64,000 nucleotides of DNA from Elusimicrobiota bacterium (GCA_016928195.1 JAFGLF010000063.1:1-64000), one strand, 5' to 3'; shown: positions 30,486 through 40,522, counted from the first letter of the stretch. The notes: generated by a model from the sequence alone, not told the origin. Program-made: numbers and translations.

Positions 30486-30702
30486 AAAAAGGCAAACCCG
30501 TCGGTCCACGTGACCCAATCCCGGTTCAAATCGGGAACCAAGGCGGGGGCGCAAAGAATCAGACTCTAAGGAGCACGAATAGAGACATACGAATAGAGGC
30601 AAACATCCCGAATGGACACGAATTAAAGACTTTATTCGTGAAAATTCGAGACAACATTCGTGATGTATTATTCGTGATTTCAAGATGGCTGAACTGCCGA
30701 AA
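30486..30702 (+). promoter_or_regulatory. GEMM-I riboswitch aptamer 2 with a roughly 110-nt repeat insertion
   Basis: AAAAAGGCAAACCCGTC...GGCGGGGGCGCAAAGAATC ... GATGGCTGAACTGCCGAAAG. Confidence 0.75.
30573..30680. repeat. ATTCGTG-family element inside aptamer 2
   Basis: cacgaatagagacatacgaatag...gacacgaattaaagactttattcgtgaaaattcgagacaacattcgtgatgtattattcgtg. Confidence 0.85.
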
Positions 30703-30738
30703 GTTTTTAAGACCGCAATAAGCGGGTGCCATGACTTT

Positions 30739-30790
30739 GCTGCCAATTCCAATAAAACTGAATCCAAATCAGCTTTAAGGCAGCTTTTTT
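30739..30790 (+). terminator. Possible intrinsic terminator after aptamer 2 (large loop)
   Basis: GCTGCC ... GGCAGC TTTTTT. Confidence 0.55.
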
Positions 30791-30837
30791 ACTTATTATA
30801 TACTTATGCCGGCATAAAAATCAATCCTAAAGAATAC

Positions 30838-33800
30838 ATTATAAAGTTTATTCTTTTGGGCTTTCTGATCTCTGGATTTTCTTCATATGCTATTTGTGTA
30901 AACTCTTCCGTTACTTCGCCGAATCAGGCATCCTACAATGACCAGTGGATACCTATAAACGGAACTGCTTCAGAGGATACCGCAAAGGTTGAGGTACAGA
31001 TTTACCAGCATGAATCATATACATACTGGGACGGCAAATGCTGGGTAGGGACATCCCACTGGCTCCCTTGCGAAGGGACAACCTCATGGGTTTACGACAT
31101 GTCTACCTATTTTTCCGAAAACCTTACATATACAATAAGGTCCCGCGCAACTGATAAATCCGGCAACGTAGAAACATCCTCAAATGATATACAGTTCGTT
31201 ATTGACAAAAAACCTCCTACCTCATATATCACATTCCCAGAAAACGGAAAATCGTATGACAATATTGAAAAAATTTACGGTAATGCGCAGGACTGGGGCT
31301 CGGGTGTTGCATTTGTAAGAATACGCTTAAAGGACCTCAGTGACGGAACCTATTGGGACGGAAATGAATGGAACACTAATGAGGTCTGGGTCAAGGCATA
31401 TGGAGCCGCCACCTTTTCACTTACAACTTCTGTATGGAAAGTAGGCCATCAGTACAATGTAACAGCACAGGCGGTTGACTTCGGAGGAATTGAACAGGGA
31501 GTGAATACCGGCTACAACTTCGGCATAAATTCGGCATTAAAACTTTCAGTCAAAACATTAAAACCAAAATACGGTTATGGCGAACCTATTGATATTGAGA
31601 TCTGTTTTGAAAATACGGCCAAATCCACTCATGTTGTAGAATTTCCGTCATCAAAAATTTACGACTTTACGATAGATTCAATATATAAATATTCGGATAA
31701 CAAAACATTCACTCCTTCAAAAACCTTTATTTCATTCAGCCCCGGAAAAACCACATATACCGAAACGGTAACTAAACTGCTCCCTGCAGTGGCACATTTA
31801 GTAACCGTTGAATCCGAATATATCGCCACGGAAAAACTTACAGCAAAAGCCGGCTTTGAAGTTGTCTGGGATGTAACCCCGCCTTGCGTCACGCATCAGT
31901 CCGGTAACGTTGAACTGTTCAGATATTTTTCAATACCGGTCACCGCAAAAATTACCGATAATTCTGAAATATCAAATGCAACCATATACAGCGGAAATTA
32001 CGCCTGGCAGATGACAAAAGTAACCGGGGACATCTGGAGCGGCAGCATACCTGCTGAATACAACACATCATCCTCGCTGTCATATTACATAGAAGCGGTT
32101 GACCTGTCAGGCAACAAGACAAAAACCGGGGTAATAACCATTACCTTAAAGGATATTCCCGTGCCGGAAATTGAAGAAATCAGCGTGACGCCTACAGAAG
32201 AAGATAATACCTATACTATAGGTATTACAAATTATCCTGATTTAAACGAGGTTTATTACAGGGTATATTATGACAAGGGGACAGGCACAATAGATTACTC
32301 ATCTCCGGTAGGCACAATTGACTCTGAACACACATCAGTAACAACTCCTAAACTTAATCCGGAATCCGAATATAAGTTTACGGTTGTTCCGGTAGTTCCA
32401 GCCATGGAAGAACCGGAAAATCCCGAAGAAGAAACAGAATCAGAGGAAACTTCCGGTATAACTAATATTCCTGCGCCGGTTATCTTTGTACAGACATACT
32501 CGGCAGGTTCATCTTCCAATACCATAGAAAGTACCGGCAATACAATAACAACTATAAAAATACCTACAGAAGTTATTGTCTCCGACCCTAAAATATCAGT
32601 TACACAGCCGGATATCAACATCACGGAAAAAATCATACCGTTAAAACCGGTAAATTCAATCTGTGTTTCCAAGCCCAAAACAATAAGTTCAGAAAAATAC
32701 ACACCTTCAACACCGACACCCCAAAAACTTCCTATAACTATAGAATATAACGACAAAAATAACGACGGTTACCTTGACGGCACAAGCATAAAAGAAACAA
32801 CCCTGGTAATTTTGAAATACAATGAAGCCGAAGAGAAATGGGAGGGGGGATTCGTAACAATTGTAAACACAGAGCAGAATTTCTGTGCTGCTTATGTAGA
32901 CAGAATCGGAACTTACGCGGTCTTTTCCGCGCTTCAAATATATCCCGCAGGTGTTGAAAACCTGAAAGGTACCTGTACCGAAAAATTCGAGGCAAAAATA
33001 GAATGGACTCCTTCGCCTTCAACCACATCGGAACAGTATAATATTTACTATCAAAATGAATTTTACCGCGAGAAAAACTATTCCGCAAGATACCGCATAT
33101 ACTGGGATGCAGGAACCGGCACTATAAACTATTCAAAGGCAATTGCGGATGTAAACCCCGGCGCCTCAGCATCATCATGGACATCCCATGTGCTTGATAC
33201 CGGACTTTATAAGTTTGCGGTAAGGGTAATTGATATTGAAGGTACCGAGGAAAAAAATACAAACTACGTAGTTGTAAGAGTCAATAAAAAAGGCGAGGCA
33301 AGCGCCAGCATAAGGATACCCAAGGACGGGAAACGGCTCAAAGGCAATGCAGTCACAGTTATCGCTGATGCAACGGCTAATTCCACAGCGGTACAATTCC
33401 AATACAAACAAATAAGTTCGGCTGATAATATGATTATGCCGTTTAACGGGAAAATCAAAGTAACCCTCCTGAAAGCCTCGGCATCATTAATTTCGGATAT
33501 TTTCATCTGTGCCCCTGATAAACAGCTGTTAATAAAGAACAATCTGCTGAATGTCGGTACACTTGTAGAAACAGAATATCCTGCAGGAACAGAGCTCAAT
33601 TTCTTTATACGTACTTATGCAAATTCATGGGGACTCGGCACATATGACCACTATTCTAACAGTAAATACTGTAAAATAAATATAGAGGACTCCGGAAGCT
33701 GGAAACTGTATTTTGAAGACCTGCCTGACCAGCAGGCCGATTGGGACTATAATGACGTAGTTTTACTGGTAGAAATAATATCTACCGGAGAAATAAAGGA

Positions 33801-34830
33801 AGTCGACAATCCCTGGATAAATATTTCTTCGCTTGACAAAAAACCGCCTTATGCCGTTTACTGGGACATCTCAAAACTCCAAAACGGAGAATATAAACTG
33901 CGTGCAGTTGCATATGACTGTATGAAACTTGCCGACCCTGACCCCCGGGAAATAACGGTATATGTGGATGATGTCAACTGGGACATATCGGAAGAAGGCA
34001 ACCCGGACTTAAATCCTGATATTAATCATGTCAAACAGCAAAAAATCACCGGAACAGGAGATGTAGAAATATTCACTGCAGACGGCACCGGAGCAGTCGT
34101 CCCCGAAGGAACCATACAGGAAGGAACAATCCTGAATATAAGCGAAATCGAATCCATGCAGATCCCGTGTATAAATTCATCAATTCAGTCCATAGGAGTT
34201 TTCAGAGAATACGAATTTTCCAATGGTAAAACCAAATTCGAGAAATCCGTCATAATACACCTGCCGTATCCCGACGAAAACGATGACGGCATAGTTGACG
34301 GTACTGATATAAGAGTAGAAGACCTGGAGATATATTATCTTGATGAAGATAAAAATGAATGGAAAAAGGCAGATAACCGTTCAGGACTTGGAGACGGAAC
34401 AAATCCCGGACAGGGCAGCGGCAGGGACAACTCCGCAAATAACGGCACTGATAATCCCAACAATAAAAACAAGAAAAGCAGTATATCTCTGTCTTCACAG
34501 CTGATCAAAACAATTACAGCAAATGTCAGTCATTTTACAAAATTCGGCATATTCGCCAAAACAGCAAAACTAAATCTTGACAATGTATTTATTTATCCCA
34601 ATCCGTTCAAACCGTCTACCGGACATACATACATAACCTTTGACGGCTTAACCAGTAACGTAAAAATCAAAATCTATACGATTGCAGGACGGCTTGTGGA
34701 CGAATTCGAAACAACTACCGACGGCAGTTACCACTGGATACCCGATATAGCATCAGGTGTATATATTTATTACATTGAGGACGAGGACGGCAAAGGCACC
34801 ACAAAAGGAAAAATAGGAATAATAAGGTAA
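30838..34830 (+). CDS. Giant exported multidomain protein with DUF4114-like and FlgD/T9SS-like C-terminal domains; exact start uncertain (ORF track start 30685 lies in the riboswitch)
   Basis: Signal peptide IIKFILLGFLISGFSSYA; Ig-like repeats; LPDQQADWDYNDVVLLVEI; YPNPFKPSTGHTYITF...GVYIYYIE. Confidence 0.8.
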   Translation: MIKFILLGFLISGFSSYAICVNSSVTSPNQASYNDQWIPINGTASEDTAKVEVQIYQHESYTYWDGKCWVGTSHWLPCEGTTSWVYDMSTYFSENLTYTIRSRATDKSGNVETSSNDIQFVIDKKPPTSYITFPENGKSYDNIEKIYGNAQDWGSGVAFVRIRLKDLSDGTYWDGNEWNTNEVWVKAYGAATFSLTTSVWKVGHQYNVTAQAVDFGGIEQGVNTGYNFGINSALKLSVKTLKPKYGYGEPIDIEICFENTAKSTHVVEFPSSKIYDFTIDSIYKYSDNKTFTPSKTFISFSPGKTTYTETVTKLLPAVAHLVTVESEYIATEKLTAKAGFEVVWDVTPPCVTHQSGNVELFRYFSIPVTAKITDNSEISNATIYSGNYAWQMTKVTGDIWSGSIPAEYNTSSSLSYYIEAVDLSGNKTKTGVITITLKDIPVPEIEEISVTPTEEDNTYTIGITNYPDLNEVYYRVYYDKGTGTIDYSSPVGTIDSEHTSVTTPKLNPESEYKFTVVPVVPAMEEPENPEEETESEETSGITNIPAPVIFVQTYSAGSSSNTIESTGNTITTIKIPTEVIVSDPKISVTQPDINITEKIIPLKPVNSICVSKPKTISSEKYTPSTPTPQKLPITIEYNDKNNDGYLDGTSIKETTLVILKYNEAEEKWEGGFVTIVNTEQNFCAAYVDRIGTYAVFSALQIYPAGVENLKGTCTEKFEAKIEWTPSPSTTSEQYNIYYQNEFYREKNYSARYRIYWDAGTGTINYSKAIADVNPGASASSWTSHVLDTGLYKFAVRVIDIEGTEEKNTNYVVVRVNKKGEASASIRIPKDGKRLKGNAVTVIADATANSTAVQFQYKQISSADNMIMPFNGKIKVTLLKASASLISDIFICAPDKQLLIKNNLLNVGTLVETEYPAGTELNFFIRTYANSWGLGTYDHYSNSKYCKINIEDSGSWKLYFEDLPDQQADWDYNDVVLLVEIISTGEIKEVDNPWINISSLDKKPPYAVYWDISKLQNGEYKLRAVAYDCMKLADPDPREITVYVDDVNWDISEEGNPDLNPDINHVKQQKITGTGDVEIFTADGTGAVVPEGTIQEGTILNISEIESMQIPCINSSIQSIGVFREYEFSNGKTKFEKSVIIHLPYPDENDDGIVDGTDIRVEDLEIYYLDEDKNEWKKADNRSGLGDGTNPGQGSGRDNSANNGTDNPNNKNKKSSISLSSQLIKTITANVSHFTKFGIFAKTAKLNLDNVFIYPNPFKPSTGHTYITFDGLTSNVKIKIYTIAGRLVDEFETTTDGSYHWIPDIASGVYIYYIEDEDGKGTTKGKIGIIR

Positions 34831-34835
34831 CGACA

Positions 34836-35798
34836 ATGACAAATTACAAATTACAAATGACAAATTACAGATACGTGACAGGAATTTTTAGGTGGTTTTT
34901 GACCCTATCTGTCATCTGTCATCTGTCATTCCTCATTTGTCTTTATGCTGCTGGAAGTACAAGTGCAGAATTCCTCCTTATCCCAAAAGGGGCAAAAGCT
35001 TCCGCAATGGCAGGAACATATACTTCCGGCGGGAATGATTCGACCGTTATATATTACAATCCTGCCGGTATAGCTTTAATTAAAGAAAAAGATATTTCAT
35101 TCTCACACAGCCAGTGGCTTGAATCCATAAATCTTGAGAATCTCTCCTATTCGGCTCCTCTGAATAAAGCTTTTTCTATCGGTGTCGGACTGGAGTATCT
35201 AGGGATCCGCGGGATTGCAGGCATGGCAAACCAACTCTCGCCTATAGATGATTTCAGCTCCCACGATCTTTCAATGGTTACCGGTATCTCATATCTACTC
35301 AACAAAAATATTTCCTTCGGTTTGAATACAAGGTATATTGAAGAAAAAATTGACGATGAAAAAGCAACCGCAATCTCTTTTGATTTCGGAAGTATCTATA
35401 GACAGAGAATAAACTCTCATAAGCATCTTTCGATAGGCATAGCGGTTCAGAACATAGCATTAACAAAACCAAAATTCATTGACCAAACAGAAGATATTCC
35501 TGCAAAAATTGTTTCGGGGATATCATATAAACCTTTGGGCGAAGCATTATTATTATCATCGGACCTGGTACTTATGAAGGGTTCTAAACCTTCAATAAAT
35601 ACGGGTTCGGAACTGTTTGTTTACGATACTTTATGTATGCGATTCGGCTATAAACTTGACACTGCATTCGAAAATCACTCCCGTATTACCTGCGGTGCCG
35701 GGATAATCTTTGAGAATATGTCTATTGACTATGCGTATCTCCCGTTTGAATCTCTTACTGATACCCATACACTCTCAATAGGCTTTAAGTTTAAATAA
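34836..35798 (+). CDS. PorV/PorQ-family outer membrane beta-barrel protein
   Basis: SAEFLLIPKGAKASAMAGTYTSGGNDSTVIYYNPAGIA; C-terminal GFKFK. Confidence 0.82.
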   Translation: MTNYKLQMTNYRYVTGIFRWFLTLSVICHLSFLICLYAAGSTSAEFLLIPKGAKASAMAGTYTSGGNDSTVIYYNPAGIALIKEKDISFSHSQWLESINLENLSYSAPLNKAFSIGVGLEYLGIRGIAGMANQLSPIDDFSSHDLSMVTGISYLLNKNISFGLNTRYIEEKIDDEKATAISFDFGSIYRQRINSHKHLSIGIAVQNIALTKPKFIDQTEDIPAKIVSGISYKPLGEALLLSSDLVLMKGSKPSINTGSELFVYDTLCMRFGYKLDTAFENHSRITCGAGIIFENMSIDYAYLPFESLTDTHTLSIGFKFK

Positions 35799-35809
35799 TG
35801 AGAAAATAC

Positions 35810-35838
35810 TTGACGAAATTTTTAAATACTGATATACT
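35810..35838 (+). promoter_or_regulatory. Promoter TTGACG-N17-TATACT
   Basis: Sequence match. Confidence 0.6.
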
Positions 35839-35876
35839 AATAATATTATAGCCGGTATTTAGTGATATAATTCACA

Positions 35877-35906
35877 TTGACAAAAAAGCATTTTTAACTA
35901 TATAAT
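35877..35906 (+). promoter_or_regulatory. Promoter TTGACA-N18-TATAAT
   Basis: Sequence match upstream of prepilin. Confidence 0.65.
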
Positions 35907-35933
35907 TATAGTAAGGAGTTTTATATTGGAATT

Positions 35934-38477
35934 ATGTCAAAAAACATAAAAACTAAATATTTATCCGGAATCACAGGAATCCGCGGACTTACCTTAGCAG
36001 AAGTCATGATTGCTGTTGCAATAGTCAGTATAGCTTTTCTTGCGCTTGTATCCGGATTTATTTACATGACAAAAGCTCTGGATGTTTCCAGAGCGAGCAG
36101 TATAGCCAATAATATTGCCCAGGGAAAAATTGAAAAAATAAAAAACCTGGATTATTACAGAATAATAACCACTACTTCGGTTCCGCCGAATTATTATACC
36201 GAAATTGATCCTCCTATTCCCTACGATAACGGATATTTCCCTCCTGAAGAGATAGAAATGAGAGGTTTATCCTTCAAAACTTTTACTTATATTCAGAGTG
36301 TAGTAGAAAAACCTGATGGGAGCATCGAAGAACTCCCTCCGGGTGACGATACAGGCATGAAATTAATTACTACAACAGTCGTCTGGGGCGAAGAAGGTAA
36401 TAAAAAAAAGATAAAATTAAAGAACATGGTATCCAATCCCGATATGGTATCGACCGATGCATTGATCAACGGAACTGTAACCGATGCGGCCACATCCCTA
36501 CCTATAACAGAAGCGGTTGTAAATGTTGCGGAAAATATGGGCTGGACAGATATAACTGACAGTAACGGTAATTACGGTCTCAGTGTGTTTAGAGGAAGTT
36601 ATTTTCTCACAGTATCTGCTATAGGTTATTATACATCGAATATATCAGTAAGTATTACTTCCGGTCAGACGCTGGACGGCATAGATGTTGCTTTATCTCC
36701 AATGGTATCTGGATCTATTATGGGCATGGTCTGGATAAACGACCACCCTGTTATCAGCCAGGTTGTTATGTCAACCCAGACAACACCAAACCCGCCGGTA
36801 GAAAGATACATAGAACTTTATAACCCGACTACATATTACTATAAAATAGCAAGCGGCGGTGTTACTATGGTGGATATAGTTTACCAACATATAGGCGAAG
36901 TGGATATCAGCAGTATAGCTCTGACTTATGTTGTGGCAAATTCAAGCATCCCGCCGGAATCTTATTATCTTATTGCCAGCACACCTAACCTTACCGTATG
37001 TAATGATATTACACCAGCAGACGCTTATGGCGATTTTACCGGTGTCTGTGGTGGCTATTTAAAAGCTACTTCATTGGGATTACGTAGGAGGTCGGATAAT
37101 AAAATGCTGGACATTGTAGGTTGGAATGGTACAGATGGTGCACCACCCTGGTTTGAAGATACTCCTGTAAGCGATATAAACCTTGGATTAGACACCGATG
37201 AGCAGTTCGTCAGAAGAACAAGTCCGGCCCCTATTTTTGCAGATGGTCTCGGCAGGGCATATGATACAGATGATAACAGTGTGGATTTTATAAGAGAATA
37301 TCCGATAATTTACGGACCTAAAAACACATCAGAAGAAGAAACACTTGTTTCAGGGACACCCTGTTACGGAGCCATTGTTTCCGCAAATGACGGATATTCG
37401 ACTCCAGACACTGCTTCAGAAGTTACTGATTATCCTACTTTTTCTGTTTTTGCAGGGTTTGAATTAATATCATCAACAGGGACATGGTCTGTTATATTTG
37501 CTTCAGGGCCTTGTTTCTTCCAGGTTTCCGGTGTGGTAGTTACTCCGGGTGCTACAACATATATCCAAAATGCCGATACAGACCCTGAGTGGCCCGAACC
37601 AAATTATTATTCTGTATTTTTAAGTTCGCAAACCGATGATGGATTTGTCAGCGGCAGGATTACGGATGGCAACGGAAACCCTATTCCTTCTATGACCGTA
37701 TCTGACGGACTTACGGATTATACAGTAAACGGCGACGGGAACTATTTTATACAGACTAGTACCGGACTTCGTACTATTACAGCTAATCCTGATAATGATA
37801 ATAAATCATATATATCACTTTCATCAAATGTCTTTATATATTCGGGACAGATTACTTCAGATATAAACTTTGTTTTACCTTATGGCGGTCAGATAAAAGG
37901 TTTTATTACGATGGACGGCGCAAATGCCTTACCCGGTATAGCCGTAGTTGCAATAGACGAAGCAACCGAAGCCTCCCATGGCCAAGATGTATCCAATAAT
38001 GACGGTATATTTACTTTAATAAACCTAAGTACCGGTGCTTACAGAATTGAGTCTATTATAGATTCAGGTGAAACCTCCGAACCTGAATTTTTAACAGGCG
38101 ACCTTGATATAGGAGAAGTTCTTCATGTTGGTACCTTTACAATTACAGGTGCCTATGGAACAGTAACCGGCAGTTTAACATATGACGATGACCCCATAGG
38201 AACAGGTGTTCTTATCATGGTAACCAGCGAGGTATTGAGTGATGATCCTCCTGCATTAAGCTCAGCTACACTTACTGAAGATGCAAGATACTGCACATCG
38301 GGTCTTGCAGACGGCACATATTCATTGCAGGTCCGCGGAAGTACTACTACAACATACAATGTTTATGGCTGGTATCCGACAATGACAGATGGTATTTCAT
38401 ACTATTCAAGGCAGGAATACTTAGGTATTACGGTAACAGCCGGTCAGGAAACTCCGGATATAAATTTAGCCTGGTAA
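35934..38477 (+). CDS. Giant type IV prepilin-like protein with lamin-tail-like and carboxypeptidase-regulatory-like domains
   Basis: GLTLAEVMIAVAIVSIAFLALVSGF class III leader; ERYIELYNPTTYYYKIA...; repeated GxVTDxxxxxPIxxAxV modules. Confidence 0.78.
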   Translation: MSKNIKTKYLSGITGIRGLTLAEVMIAVAIVSIAFLALVSGFIYMTKALDVSRASSIANNIAQGKIEKIKNLDYYRIITTTSVPPNYYTEIDPPIPYDNGYFPPEEIEMRGLSFKTFTYIQSVVEKPDGSIEELPPGDDTGMKLITTTVVWGEEGNKKKIKLKNMVSNPDMVSTDALINGTVTDAATSLPITEAVVNVAENMGWTDITDSNGNYGLSVFRGSYFLTVSAIGYYTSNISVSITSGQTLDGIDVALSPMVSGSIMGMVWINDHPVISQVVMSTQTTPNPPVERYIELYNPTTYYYKIASGGVTMVDIVYQHIGEVDISSIALTYVVANSSIPPESYYLIASTPNLTVCNDITPADAYGDFTGVCGGYLKATSLGLRRRSDNKMLDIVGWNGTDGAPPWFEDTPVSDINLGLDTDEQFVRRTSPAPIFADGLGRAYDTDDNSVDFIREYPIIYGPKNTSEEETLVSGTPCYGAIVSANDGYSTPDTASEVTDYPTFSVFAGFELISSTGTWSVIFASGPCFFQVSGVVVTPGATTYIQNADTDPEWPEPNYYSVFLSSQTDDGFVSGRITDGNGNPIPSMTVSDGLTDYTVNGDGNYFIQTSTGLRTITANPDNDNKSYISLSSNVFIYSGQITSDINFVLPYGGQIKGFITMDGANALPGIAVVAIDEATEASHGQDVSNNDGIFTLINLSTGAYRIESIIDSGETSEPEFLTGDLDIGEVLHVGTFTITGAYGTVTGSLTYDDDPIGTGVLIMVTSEVLSDDPPALSSATLTEDARYCTSGLADGTYSLQVRGSTTTTYNVYGWYPTMTDGISYYSRQEYLGITVTAGQETPDINLAW

Positions 38478-38562
38478 TTGCGAATAACACGAATACAACA
38501 CCCGAATTCCACGAATAAAATTCAAAATTCATTCGTGCTATTCGTTACCATTCGTGCAATTA
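38464..38562. repeat. ATTCGTG-family element before GspJ-like gene
   Basis: gaataacacgaatacaacacccgaattccacgaat...cattcgtgctattcgttaccattcgtgc. Confidence 0.85.
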
Positions 38563-38571
38563 GGAAATAAT

Positions 38572-39066
38572 ATGAGAAAAAACTTTAAAGGTTTTACATT
38601 AACCGAACTTCTTATGGTAGTAGCAATAATAGGAATAATCGTCGGGTTAGGCCCGCACCTTCTTTTATCGATTAACAGGGTATTTTTTCTCAACAGGGCC
38701 AATATAGAAGTCCAGAGGGACACACGTAACACAATGTCGCTTATAAACCGTACTCTGCGTCAGGCATCGGCAAATTCAATTGTAATCGACCAGATAGCCG
38801 GACAACCGCCGTATTCACGCATTACATTTCAAAAAATTCAGGGCAACACTCTACGTTTTTATCAGGATAATAATAAACTGGTTATGTCGAACAACGGAAT
38901 AGATCGGACCCTCGCTACGAACCTTCGATATCTTGCTTTTGCTTTTGCACAATCGGATAACCTTAGTATTGTATCAGTTTCCATAACAATGGAAAGAGGA
39001 ACTTACGAAGGATTAACCAAAGCGTTAAATATGGAAATAGAAAAAGTAAGGGTAATGAACGATTAA
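38572..39066 (+). CDS. GspJ/PulJ-like pseudopilin (ORF track start 38554)
   Basis: KGFTLTELLMVVAIIGIIVG; RDTRNTMSLINRTLRQA. Confidence 0.75.
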   Translation: MRKNFKGFTLTELLMVVAIIGIIVGLGPHLLLSINRVFFLNRANIEVQRDTRNTMSLINRTLRQASANSIVIDQIAGQPPYSRITFQKIQGNTLRFYQDNNKLVMSNNGIDRTLATNLRYLAFAFAQSDNLSIVSVSITMERGTYEGLTKALNMEIEKVRVMND

Positions 39067-39082
39067 AGGGCGGGAGGAAAAA

Positions 39083-40465
39083 ATGAATAAAAAACAGTCG
39101 GGTCAGATGTTAGGGATAGCATTAATAGTGCTATCATTAATAATGGTACTTATAATACCTCTTGTCCAGCTTATACGCCAGGAATCAATATGGACAGTCG
39201 CTGAAAGACAAAAAACCATTGCTTTTCACCTGGCTGAAGCAGGCATTGACAGGGGTATATGGAAACTCAAGCAGTCAACATCAACATTTGCAACAGCCGA
39301 AAGAGGTGATATGATTGCAAATTACAACTTCGATAAAACATTCAATGATTTAGAAGGGGGATATTACAGAATAAAGTTTTCATCAGGCCCTGATGAAAAA
39401 GAGGTTACAATAGATGCTGAAGGAAAAGATACACGGAACAAAGAAACCCGTGCCATTAAGTGTGTTGTAAAAAACACAGCTATTCCCGGCGCCATAATTT
39501 CAGGCGGGAATATAGACATGTCGGGTATATTTGAAGTCCACTGGGGGCCTATTATGTCGCTCGGCAATATAGCCCTTTCAGGCGGAGCTGCAACCGATTA
39601 TTACCCGAGGAAATTTTCAAAACAGGTAGTAACCGGTACAGTCGGTCAGGCAAGAGATGAAAACGGACTTGATCCGCCGAATACAGACGGTATTGAGTGG
39701 TGGTCGGATTATGATGTCCCGGACCTTCCGGTTCCGGACTTTGCCGCTATGCGTTCCTCTGCAGAAGCTACCGGCACATTAAATTATTATCGTAACTTAA
39801 ACGGCACTGAATATGATGTTTACATAAACGGTGAAGGTACACCGACAGCGAAGCCATATTTATACGGTACAAATAGAGTTACTCACAACGGCGACAAACC
39901 CATTTCCGTAGGGGGCACAGGAATCGATATTAGCAAAATGAACTATACATGGTATTGGGATGAGGATGTGGACATTGTCGGCCCGTCCAGTTATGGGGAT
40001 ATCGATGCTAACGGACTTTACGGAACAATAGTAGTTCGCGGTAATTTGTCACAAAATACCGGTGATTATTATTGTTTTATAGCCAAGGTTCCTGCTGATG
40101 CATGGAAGGAATACCAAAAAATTGATACTGCCCAACTGAATCAGTATCCGGCAGATAACGGACTACATGAAAACAGGCCAACTTTCGGCTTTGGTACCGA
40201 AGGATATTTAGGTTGTCCTGCCGGACAAACACCAGTAGGTTTTCGCGGTTTTATTTATGTCGGTGAGGATTTTACAATTAATGCTCACGGTACAGCGGAA
40301 TATTATGGTGCAATTTGGGTTAATGGTGAGATAGAAACATTTACAGGTGATAGAGCATCTTTGTTCTTTTGTGATGATTTGGTGATTCCTGCATTGAATG
40401 TTGTTCTCGTACGCCAATCATGGAAAGAAGTTAGTCCCACTGATATTACATGGGTAACACCTTAA
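39083..40465 (+). CDS. PilX-like type IV pilus assembly protein
   Basis: GQMLGIALIVLSLIMVLIIPLVQL...AFHLAEAGIDRGIWKLKQ. Confidence 0.7.
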   Translation: MNKKQSGQMLGIALIVLSLIMVLIIPLVQLIRQESIWTVAERQKTIAFHLAEAGIDRGIWKLKQSTSTFATAERGDMIANYNFDKTFNDLEGGYYRIKFSSGPDEKEVTIDAEGKDTRNKETRAIKCVVKNTAIPGAIISGGNIDMSGIFEVHWGPIMSLGNIALSGGAATDYYPRKFSKQVVTGTVGQARDENGLDPPNTDGIEWWSDYDVPDLPVPDFAAMRSSAEATGTLNYYRNLNGTEYDVYINGEGTPTAKPYLYGTNRVTHNGDKPISVGGTGIDISKMNYTWYWDEDVDIVGPSSYGDIDANGLYGTIVVRGNLSQNTGDYYCFIAKVPADAWKEYQKIDTAQLNQYPADNGLHENRPTFGFGTEGYLGCPAGQTPVGFRGFIYVGEDFTINAHGTAEYYGAIWVNGEIETFTGDRASLFFCDDLVIPALNVVLVRQSWKEVSPTDITWVTP

Positions 40466-40493
40466 CGATTTACAGTAAAATTGAAGTATGCAG

Positions 40494-40522
40494 AAGGGTG
40501 ACTCTTAAAGTCACCCTTTTGT
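40494..40522 (+). terminator. Intrinsic terminator
   Basis: aagggtgact-cttaa-agtcaccctttt. Confidence 0.88.

Noticed and set aside
30500-30545. tRNA T-arm-like string atcccggttcaaatcggga
   Set aside because: Loop is 8 nt, no acceptor/D/anticodon arms found, and it fits as the extended stem of GEMM aptamer 2.
32295-32756. 153-aa antisense ORF inside the giant exported protein gene
   Set aside because: Val/Ser-rich mirror of beta-rich coding DNA; no support.
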